A stretch of DNA of 10,214 nt from Spirochaetaceae bacterium (GTDB lineage Bacteria > Spirochaetota > Spirochaetia > B11-G9): NCBI GenBank assembly GCA_030633365.1, contig DAOVSY010000079.1, positions 1-10,214 on the forward strand, in the 5' to 3' direction. A program made the position numbers and the translations under genes. Each line of letters starts with the position of its first letter. The first letter of the stretch is position 1. The notes under the pieces are model-generated. The model was not told where the DNA came from, did no database searches, and worked only from the letters and a program-made list of their open reading frames with translations. Shown piece by piece: positions 1-6,780 of this stretch.

Positions 1-667
1 ACAGCAGCATCCTGTAGGAAATACTGTAGGACCTCTATTTCCGGATATTGAATACAGAATAATTGGTAATGATGGTGCTTTAAAAGGACCAGGAGAAAAA
101 GGAACTCTGTATTTAAAGGGCAAGATGAATATGAAAGGCTATTACAAACGTCAGGAAGCTACTGATGATGTTTTAAAAGATGGCTGGCTGAATACTGGTG
201 ATATATGTATTATGACTCATAATAAAGAAATTAGTATTGTAGGGCGTTCAAAAGAAACTATAGTTCTAATGGGTGGAGAAAATATAGAACCTGTTCCTAT
301 AGAGGATAAAATAAATGCATCGGAAGCAATCCTGCAGAATATGGTTGTAGGACAGGATAAAAAATTTCTGGCTGCTCTTATTGTACCAAACATGGAATTA
401 CTTGAAGAAATTGCAAAAGAAAAAGGTATTAGTTATGTTCCACCGGAAGATCTTCTTTCTGATCCTGAAATTCAGGAATTTATTCATAATGAAATACAGG
501 CACAGGTAAGTACAAAAACAGGGTTCAAAAATTTTGAATGTGTTTTTAGGTTTAAACTTATGGAAAAACCATTTGAGGTTGGAACAGAGTTAACACAAAC
601 AATGAAGTTAAGAAGAAGTGTTATTGATGAACTTTATGCAAAAGAAATAAAAGCCCTTTTTAAGTAA
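1..667 (+). CDS. Long-chain acyl-CoA synthetase (AMP-forming), C-terminal part, 5' truncated by window
   Basis: The frame is open from base 2 to the TAA at 665-667, giving 221 visible residues; the first ATG at 125 is internal and the true start lies upstream of the window. The family activates fatty acids with ATP through an acyl-AMP intermediate and forms acyl-CoA at the membrane. Visible family signatures are a GPLFPDIEYRI-like stretch near the window start, GWLNTGD (fragment residues 61-67; its Asp binds the ribose hydroxyls of ATP), the hinge region GRSKETIVLMGGENI (residues 81-95), and the C-terminal TQTMKLRR (about 198-205), whose Lys at residue 202 matches the catalytic lysine. The GGENIEPVPIE form of the hinge is typical of long-chain (ACSL-like) rather than acetyl-CoA synthetases. 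The downstream sfsA fusion starts 9 bases later in the same frame and probably shares its transcript. Chain-length preference cannot be read from this fragment. Confidence 0.93.
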   Translation, partial: QQHPVGNTVGPLFPDIEYRIIGNDGALKGPGEKGTLYLKGKMNMKGYYKRQEATDDVLKDGWLNTGDICIMTHNKEISIVGRSKETIVLMGGENIEPVPIEDKINASEAILQNMVVGQDKKFLAALIVPNMELLEEIAKEKGISYVPPEDLLSDPEIQEFIHNEIQAQVSTKTGFKNFECVFRFKLMEKPFEVGTELTQTMKLRRSVIDELYAKEIKALFK

Positions 668-676
668 ACATTAAAA

Positions 677-1807
677 ATGCAGTTTTTTCGTAACGATCTG
701 GAGGGTCTTTTTGTAGAAAGACCCAACAGATTTATTGTAATTGCAGAAACTTCTGCCGGTACTATTAGAGCACACTGCCCTAATCCCGGCAGGCTTATTG
801 AAATACTTACCCCAGGTAGAAAATTAATATTCCAAAAATCAGACAATCCAAAAAGAAAAACACCTTATAGTTTGGTTGCAGCCTACTATAAAGGTAAAAT
901 TATACCTCTCAATTCTGTAATGGCAAATAAAGCTGCTGCAAAGCTTGTAATACCTGTGTTATTTCCTAATGCAGAGAAAGTTATACCAGAACAGACATTT
1001 GGAAAAAGCAGGTTTGATTTCCTTATACAGGAGGGAAAACAAAGGACTTATCTTGAGGTAAAATCCTGTACATTAGTTGAAGAAGGAAGAGCAATGTTTC
1101 CTGATGCACCAACAGAAAGGGGTGCCAGACATACAAGAGAACTCATGAAAATTGAAAAAAATGAAAAAAATACTAATGGAAGGGTTCTTTTTATTATTAC
1201 CCACGAAGATGCTGAAGTTTTTACACCTAATATGCATACTGATCCTAATTTTGCTTTTACCCTTAAAGAAGCAGTAAATACAATAAAAGTAGATTTTGCA
1301 TCAATTAGATGTGATGCAAAGGGAAGAGCAAAACTGATAAATATCAAAGTTCCTGTTGATATGGAGCCTGTAAAATATGCAGAAGAGGATTCCGGGATTT
1401 ATATGGTTATTGTAAAAATAGAAGAGAACAAAGCCATTCCAACAGGAAAACTTAAATATTCTGAATATAAATCCGGATACTATGTATATGCAGGTTCTGC
1501 TAAGACCAATTTATCTAAAAGAATAAAACGTCATTTAAACAGTAAAAAAAAGACTTTTCACTGGCATATAGACTACCTTACAGCTAATGCTGACAGTATA
1601 AAAGCATTTGGTATATATACAGATAAGTTTACTGAATGTGATATTGCAGAAGGACTTAAAAATACAGGAGGCAATGGAATTCCAAATTTCGGCTCCAGTG
1701 ACTGCAACTGCTCTTCGCATCTGTACTATTTTAAAGAAAACCCTGTAAAAAACAGAGCGTTCCTGGATCTGCTGCATCATTTCAGACATTATTACAATAA
1801 AAAATAA
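677..1807 (+). CDS. sfsA: SfsA-family nuclease fused to C-terminal DUF123 (GIY-YIG-like) domain
   Basis: This 376-residue protein has two parts. Residues 1-232 match SfsA: HCPNPGRL (33-40), SDNPKRKTPYSL (55-66), SRFDFLI (111-117), YLEVKSCTL (125-133) and FPDAPTERGARHTRELM (141-157). SfsA was first linked to maltose metabolism in E. coli and is now usually annotated as a DNA/RNA nuclease; D114 and the E127-x-K129 pair fit a PD-(D/E)xK-like site. Residues 239-376 match DUF123: GIY at 240-242, YYVYAGSA (268-275), arginines 282 and 285, HWHIDYL (295-301), E325 and FGSSDCNCSSHLYY (338-351), a pattern resembling the GIY-YIG nuclease fold. SfsA alone is about 230-240 residues, so the extra 140 residues are a true fusion in one uninterrupted frame. 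The ATG at 677 is the first start after the upstream stop; no clear Shine-Dalgarno precedes it, which fits coupling to the synthetase gene. The 3' end overlaps the convergent zinc-ribbon gene by 16 bases. The fusion call is firm; the in vivo substrate is unknown. Confidence 0.93.
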   Translation: MQFFRNDLEGLFVERPNRFIVIAETSAGTIRAHCPNPGRLIEILTPGRKLIFQKSDNPKRKTPYSLVAAYYKGKIIPLNSVMANKAAAKLVIPVLFPNAEKVIPEQTFGKSRFDFLIQEGKQRTYLEVKSCTLVEEGRAMFPDAPTERGARHTRELMKIEKNEKNTNGRVLFIITHEDAEVFTPNMHTDPNFAFTLKEAVNTIKVDFASIRCDAKGRAKLINIKVPVDMEPVKYAEEDSGIYMVIVKIEENKAIPTGKLKYSEYKSGYYVYAGSAKTNLSKRIKRHLNSKKKTFHWHIDYLTANADSIKAFGIYTDKFTECDIAEGLKNTGGNGIPNFGSSDCNCSSHLYYFKENPVKNRAFLDLLHHFRHYYNKK

Positions 1808-2085
1808 ATCCTTATTAAATAAATAATTAAAATCAACAAAGCTCCAATTAGAACTCTATATATCCAGGAAGGAAGGTAATTTTTTTTAGTAAGTACACTA
1901 TTTTTAACTTCCTCCCCTATATAACCACACATGGGGCAGCTTTTTCTAAAAAGCTCCGGTCCTCCGGTAAAACCACAGGAAGGGCAGCGAACAGAAGAAA
2001 AAGTCTGGCCACAGCCAGGACAAACTTCCAGACCTGAAAGAACCTCCTTCCCACAGTTTTCACAATAAAAAGAGGGTTTAGCCAT
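1792..2085 (-). CDS. Double zinc-ribbon protein with C-terminal membrane anchor
   Basis: A 97-residue protein with four CxxC knuckles: C8/C11 and C22/C25 form one zinc-ribbon, C34/C37 and C50/C53 a second. After a short charged linker (K61, K67, K68), residues about 74-97 are strongly hydrophobic with a single R92, which fits a tail anchor with the zinc domains in the cytoplasm. The ATG at 2085 lies 3 bases after the TAG of the phosphatase gene, so it is the last gene of the minus-strand operon and probably translationally coupled; an AAGAAG stretch 9-14 bases upstream, inside the end of the phosphatase gene, is a plausible weak ribosome site. Zinc ribbons of this kind bind protein or nucleic acid, and no enzyme residues are visible. 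Placement suggests a role beside the phosphatase (inference). The name of any characterised homologue is not known to me. Confidence 0.85.
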   Translation of the reverse strand: MAKPSFYCENCGKEVLSGLEVCPGCGQTFSSVRCPSCGFTGGPELFRKSCPMCGYIGEEVKNSVLTKKNYLPSWIYRVLIGALLILIIYLIRIYFLL

Positions 2086-2091
2086 AACCTA
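2083..2091 (-). promoter_or_regulatory. Tight stop-start junction, phosphatase to zinc-ribbon gene
   Basis: Read on the minus strand, the phosphatase stop TAG (2091-2089) is followed by GTT and then the ATG of the zinc-ribbon gene (2085-2083). A 3-base gap leaves no room for a promoter and points to re-initiation by the same ribosomes. Confidence 0.8.
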
Positions 2092-5000
2092 TTTTCTTCT
2101 TAAAGCAAGAATTGTAAGGTCATCAAACTGTTCATCTTCTTTAGCATGTGAAAACATTAAAGAATGTTCTCCCTCAGCAATATCCAGTTGATTGGAAAAA
2201 AACAGGTCAAATTCCATGAAGTGTTCTTTCATAAACTCCATTATATTACCATCAACTGATATTGTATCACCTGCTCCTGCTGAAGGGTCCTTGTACAATC
2301 TATAAACCCTTTCAATGGCAAGAAGAGCAATTACAGCCTCCTGGAAGGTACCTTCACAAGTACTAAAATCAAAGTTATAAACTTCATTGGAATACTCATT
2401 ATGGAATTTAAAAAGTTCAAATTTATCTTTATTCAAAACTGCCTGTACAATTGCCTGCATCCTGGGAACACCAAACTCTTCAAAATCCTGCCCGGCTTTG
2501 TGAGTAGAATTTTCTACATGTTCATGTTCCTCATCTGCACATTCAAGAATTTTTAAATCTGAAGTTCTAAAATGACGCTGAGCTTCCTCAATTCCATCTG
2601 TGAACAGGAAGATAATATCACCAGGATCCATTTGATAAGGAACCAGCTTAAAACCTGCTGTCATTTCTACCATATCGTTAGGAAAAACACCTGCAGCAGG
2701 AGCCTCAGGAATTGTTTTAATCTCCATTTTGCCCTTACTTTTTTTATAAATATGAACCAGATTATCTCCGGCATTACAAAATATTGTTTTTCCTGTAAGT
2801 GTATCAACATAAACAATAATAAATGCAGCAAACCTTCCTTTAAAACCCATAGATTCAACAAGTTCATTAATTGAATAAACAAGCTGATCAATCTTAGGAA
2901 TATCTGGTTTAAGTTTTAATTTTTTCTGAGCTGCAATAATTTTCCGCTTTTCATTATTTCTATTCCAATCATTAAAATAAGAATGAAAAATTGTAGCTAC
3001 TGCAGCCATAATTAGAGAAGCAGAAACACCCTTCCCTGAAATATCGCACTTAATTACAGCAAACCTGTCTTTATCAAGTTCCAGAAAATCAAAATAATCT
3101 CCGGATACACCTTTGGCACCTTCATAGTAACCAAAAAACTCAACATATTCTGTATCCAGTTTTGCTATTGCAGTCTTTTCCCCTTTATCATCTTTCTCAA
3201 GAGGTAAAAATTGTTTCTGAACACCCTTACCAACCAATAACTCCTGATTAGCCAAAGCAGCTTTATAGAGCCCCTTGCTCATCTGGGTAACAGCTCCTGC
3301 CAGATCAGATATTTCATCATGTGTTTTTATATCTACTTTGAAATTTTTCAATTTAAGATGGTCAGTGGAGTCTCTTATTTCCTCTACTTTTCTAAGAAGA
3401 TGATTAATAGGACTAATTATAATTGAAGCAAGAATAAGTGCACCTACAATTCCAAGGGTAATTGCAATAAGTGCAACATAAACTGATCTTTTTATTAGAG
3501 CATCTCTGGAAGTCTCAATCTCTTTAATTATCTCTTCTGTGGATATTTGAAGTCGAACAGTACCCTGATAATACTTTCCAGTCTGACCTCTCTGCTGATA
3601 GACTATAGGGCTGTAAAAAGTATATTCCGTAGCATTCGTAAGTATATTTTCCGGATCAAATTCCGGAACGGACCCAAAATAATTACCAATTTCTGTCAGT
3701 TTGTTATCAATTTTATCACTGAGCATAATTATTTCATCCTGCATCTTTCTAATTTCGTCTATATCAGATTCTGTCCTGGCTTTCCTGGATAGATCTGAAG
3801 CTATTCCCTGTAGACGTGCCAGCTCTGTAGATAAAACACCAAGGGTTGCAGATCCTTCAGAGTTTATTTTTTCTGCCAGCTTTGCAATGTTTTCAGAAAG
3901 AGCATCATTCATAGCCAGAGATCCTTCTACAAATCGGTTTCCACCTGGTAAACCGGCTATGGCATCCTCTTCCGACTTAAAGGATTCAAGATTAACTTTA
4001 TCATCTATAGATTTATCATTTGTAACCCATAAATATTCTACAGCGCCATTATCGACAGTATCCAAACCTGGTCCTGATATAGTAAGAAAACGTGCAGCAT
4101 CCATAGATTCAATCTGAGAAGGTAATCGCTTTAATTCAAGAGTGTTATTTTCCTGCAAATATTTTCCTGCAGAAGTATTTACACTGCTAATTAATACTTT
4201 TGTAGTTTGCGAAAGTGCATCTGTTAAATTTCTTTGTTGAGTGGAAATTGTAAAAACACTTAATGACCATGAAACCATAAGAACGACCAGGAGTACAAGA
4301 GACGTTACCAGAACTGCAAACTTTATTCTTAAACCCATACCACGTTTTTTCATATCCCGTAACCTCTCTATCTTCTTCTCAGATGGTAACTTTTTGTTAT
4401 TTACCAAAGCATTTACTTCCATTTTTATCATTGAACCTTCCCGGGCAAGAGCAATAATACGAAAAAATGCAAAAATTAACATAAGACCCAGTAATATCAT
4501 TACTACAGCAAAGAAAATTGTATTGACAGACAGTGTTAACAGTTTTCTTAATATAATATTAGAGTCTCTGTCATTATCCAGAATACTGAAGTTACCAAAT
4601 TTAACAGTACCCGTTGATTCAAATTCAAGAATTTCCTTATTAAAAATAAGTCCTCTGGTGGGATGAATTAACCCTATATTATAAGAACCTTCATCAATTT
4701 CATTTATTGTTAGCCCAGTTATTTTCCTGTCTGATACTACATTAAAATATCCTGTTTCCGGTTCATAAATGTAATCATAGGGTTCCTGTTTATCTCTGTC
4801 GAGAATTATAGTAGAAATTTCCCCACCAACAGTAAAACCCCTGCCCAGTATATCCATAGTAATTATTCCAAGATCGTCCTGGTTGGCAGTCAGACTGGTA
4901 ATATATGTAACAGGAACATACTTGTTCATTCGAAGATAAATTGTTTCAGGTTTTCCTCTATTTCCTACAGCATCAAATGAATTTACAGTAAAAGACCATA

Positions 5001-6771
5001 AGCCATTATCCTGATTATATAAATTAAAGTTTAAGTCACCGGAAATTGATCTCCCAGGTGTATCCAGAATATTAAAGTCCAGTAAAGATCCTTCATAATC
5101 TGAGCCTGCAAGATACTGTATTCTATAACTGTATCCTGCAGCAATTTCTCCAACAGGAGGAGACCATTTTAGTGAGCCTGTATTGGATAAAAGAAACCCG
5201 CTTTCATCAAGATCCAGATCTAAAAATGATACCTTCCCGGGAGGAGTAGTATCTCTGATAAACCTTGAACTGGAAGTATTTGACCAATTGCCTGCATAAT
5301 CTACAGCTCTTACATGTGCATACCACTCTCCATCAGTATCCACTATAAAACTATTAAGACGATCATCCCTCCGACGAAGCATTATTCTTTGTGGTGCCAC
5401 TCCATTTTGATTTCTGTCAAGAGAATAACTAAACCCCTCTATCCCGGATGAATCTGAGGGAAGATCCCAGCTAACTGTAAAAATATCCTGACTAAGAGCA
5501 GCAGTTCGAAAATTAACAGGAGAAATGGTTATATCAGGGGCTGTCTTATCCGGCATAAGGATGGTCAAACCAGAGTCTCCCCCTGTATCACTTTGCCAGA
5601 TTATATTCATCTCATTTTCAGATACTAAAAATCTGCAGAAATTACTAAGACCACCTCCGGTTTGTCCCGGAATATCAATACCCAGCCATTCATTATTATC
5701 TTTGCCAGCCAGCACAACCTGTCCAATATTATTATACCAAAGAGCAACAGGATTTCCCTGTTCTAAATATATTTGCGGATTATTAACAGGATTAGTACTA
5801 ATACCTGTACCCGTAATATGCTCAAAACTGCTTAGATTTTTATCAACAATATCAAGTTTACCATAATATGCCGATGCCTGGCCATTTCCAAGTTTACGCT
5901 CCCAGGAAATATAGATTTCGCTGCTGCTTTCTGTTAAAAAAACTCTTTGATTATCAAAATCTACAGATCTGTTTACATCTTTAGAAACATCAGTAATCCA
6001 GGAAGGAGAGGACCATGTCCGACCACTGTCTCTGCTTGATATATAATATAATTGATAAAATCTACTGTTTGATGGAGAAGCCTGAAAAACTACATGTTCA
6101 ACTCCACGGTTAGAAACATGATATGGCAAATAAACATTTGATAAATCAAATGAAGAAACAAGAGGCAAATATTTCGACCAGGACTGTCCGTTTTCAGATA
6201 CCGAATATGTTATTCCAAGGGAACTTTCCTGATTAAAAGAATTTGGATTACCAGCAAGAGGCTGGGTTACGAAAAGAATAAATTTTCCCTGATCTGTAAT
6301 GAAAAGTTTTGGAGAGACTGTTGAAACATCACCTCCCCCTGGACTACCCAGAAGATTAAAAGAATTACCAGCATCTATTGAAGAATAGATAAGAATACCT
6401 GTTTCTGAATTAGCAATAGAGATATAGATACTCCCATTGTTATCTACTACAAGAGAGGAAACAGAGACTTTATCTCCAATAAAAGGAAATGGACCTAAAA
6501 CCTCTTCATAAAGATTCCAGGCATTTCCACCATCCTTAACCATTAAAGAAATACTGATTAAACCCTGATCTCCGGAGCCTTTATTAAATTCCTGCCACAT
6601 TATAACACTTAAATTTGAAGATGAAGCAGTAAGGGGGAACCAAACATTCCTGCTGCTTAGTATTTCAGGATTTTCCCAATATATATCCTCAGCAGTAATT
6701 ATCATACCCGGGAGTAATAATAATATACTTATAAAAATGAAGGTTAATTTAGTCATAAATTTCTGTTTCAT
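2089..6771 (-). CDS. Giant membrane sensor phosphatase: secreted beta-propeller/Ig-like ectodomain, second sensor module, HAMP, SpoIIE PP2C
   Basis: This 1560-residue protein has a signal peptide at 1-27 (cleavage near ITA/ED). Residues 28-407 are beta-rich with sialidase-type Asp-boxes (SxDxGxxW-like) near 77-86, 130-139, 190-199 and 245-254, suggesting a beta-propeller. Two Ig/FN3-like segments follow, opened by DKTAPDITISP (408) and DTTPPGKVSF (507), then a further beta region to about 725. Membrane spans are at about 748-774, 817-842 and 1096-1119, giving a cytoplasmic loop at 775-815 rich in Lys/Arg and a second periplasmic sensor at 843-1095 with a helical middle. HAMP is about 1120-1172. 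The SpoIIE PP2C domain (about 1203-1557) keeps its metal-site acids: GDYFDF (D1225), DISGKG (D1243), FTDG (D1392) and DDLT (D1550, D1551). The family dephosphorylates Ser/Thr-phosphorylated proteins, classically anti-anti-sigma factors. The ATG overlaps the upstream stop (TAATG) and has AAGGA 4 bases before it. Missing from the window: any substrate, anti-sigma kinase or sigma gene. Catalytic assignment is strong; the signal is unknown. Confidence 0.92.
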   Translation of the reverse strand: MKQKFMTKLTFIFISILLLLPGMIITAEDIYWENPEILSSRNVWFPLTASSSNLSVIMWQEFNKGSGDQGLISISLMVKDGGNAWNLYEEVLGPFPFIGDKVSVSSLVVDNNGSIYISIANSETGILIYSSIDAGNSFNLLGSPGGGDVSTVSPKLFITDQGKFILFVTQPLAGNPNSFNQESSLGITYSVSENGQSWSKYLPLVSSFDLSNVYLPYHVSNRGVEHVVFQASPSNSRFYQLYYISSRDSGRTWSSPSWITDVSKDVNRSVDFDNQRVFLTESSSEIYISWERKLGNGQASAYYGKLDIVDKNLSSFEHITGTGISTNPVNNPQIYLEQGNPVALWYNNIGQVVLAGKDNNEWLGIDIPGQTGGGLSNFCRFLVSENEMNIIWQSDTGGDSGLTILMPDKTAPDITISPVNFRTAALSQDIFTVSWDLPSDSSGIEGFSYSLDRNQNGVAPQRIMLRRRDDRLNSFIVDTDGEWYAHVRAVDYAGNWSNTSSSRFIRDTTPPGKVSFLDLDLDESGFLLSNTGSLKWSPPVGEIAAGYSYRIQYLAGSDYEGSLLDFNILDTPGRSISGDLNFNLYNQDNGLWSFTVNSFDAVGNRGKPETIYLRMNKYVPVTYITSLTANQDDLGIITMDILGRGFTVGGEISTIILDRDKQEPYDYIYEPETGYFNVVSDRKITGLTINEIDEGSYNIGLIHPTRGLIFNKEILEFESTGTVKFGNFSILDNDRDSNIILRKLLTLSVNTIFFAVVMILLGLMLIFAFFRIIALAREGSMIKMEVNALVNNKKLPSEKKIERLRDMKKRGMGLRIKFAVLVTSLVLLVVLMVSWSLSVFTISTQQRNLTDALSQTTKVLISSVNTSAGKYLQENNTLELKRLPSQIESMDAARFLTISGPGLDTVDNGAVEYLWVTNDKSIDDKVNLESFKSEEDAIAGLPGGNRFVEGSLAMNDALSENIAKLAEKINSEGSATLGVLSTELARLQGIASDLSRKARTESDIDEIRKMQDEIIMLSDKIDNKLTEIGNYFGSVPEFDPENILTNATEYTFYSPIVYQQRGQTGKYYQGTVRLQISTEEIIKEIETSRDALIKRSVYVALIAITLGIVGALILASIIISPINHLLRKVEEIRDSTDHLKLKNFKVDIKTHDEISDLAGAVTQMSKGLYKAALANQELLVGKGVQKQFLPLEKDDKGEKTAIAKLDTEYVEFFGYYEGAKGVSGDYFDFLELDKDRFAVIKCDISGKGVSASLIMAAVATIFHSYFNDWNRNNEKRKIIAAQKKLKLKPDIPKIDQLVYSINELVESMGFKGRFAAFIIVYVDTLTGKTIFCNAGDNLVHIYKKSKGKMEIKTIPEAPAAGVFPNDMVEMTAGFKLVPYQMDPGDIIFLFTDGIEEAQRHFRTSDLKILECADEEHEHVENSTHKAGQDFEEFGVPRMQAIVQAVLNKDKFELFKFHNEYSNEVYNFDFSTCEGTFQEAVIALLAIERVYRLYKDPSAGAGDTISVDGNIMEFMKEHFMEFDLFFSNQLDIAEGEHSLMFSHAKEDEQFDDLTILALRRK

Positions 6772-6780
6772 TAAATCCTT
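6769..6780 (-). promoter_or_regulatory. TAATG overlap with Shine-Dalgarno for phosphatase gene
   Basis: On the minus strand the repeat-protein stop TAA (6773-6771) and the phosphatase ATG (6771-6769) share one A. AAGGA at 6780-6776 sits 4 bases upstream of the ATG, inside the last codons of the upstream gene. This fixes the start and indicates coupled translation, hence probably matched amounts of the two proteins. Confidence 0.85.

Noticed and set aside
125..667. ATG at 125 as the real start of the acyl-CoA synthetase
   Set aside because: The frame stays open to base 2 with family-like sequence before the ATG, and the catalytic family needs several hundred residues upstream.
1544..1551. A8 tract in the DUF123 part as a phase-variable frameshift site
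   Set aside because: The frame reads through correctly into conserved motifs, and A runs in Lys codons are common in AT-rich genomes.
1743..1755. CTGT-AAAAA-ACAG hairpin as a terminator
   Set aside because: The stem is only 4 bp, there is no T tract after it on either strand, and it lies inside sfsA coding sequence encoding the DUF123 tail.
1048..1789. Minus-strand open frames opposite sfsA
   Set aside because: sfsA motifs are continuous on the plus strand through this stretch; the antisense frames show no recognisable protein.
3547..4666. Several plus-strand open frames of 80-140 codons opposite the phosphatase gene
   Set aside because: They lie fully antisense to a well-supported coding region, have no domain signature and no ribosome site, and their composition mirrors the opposite strand.
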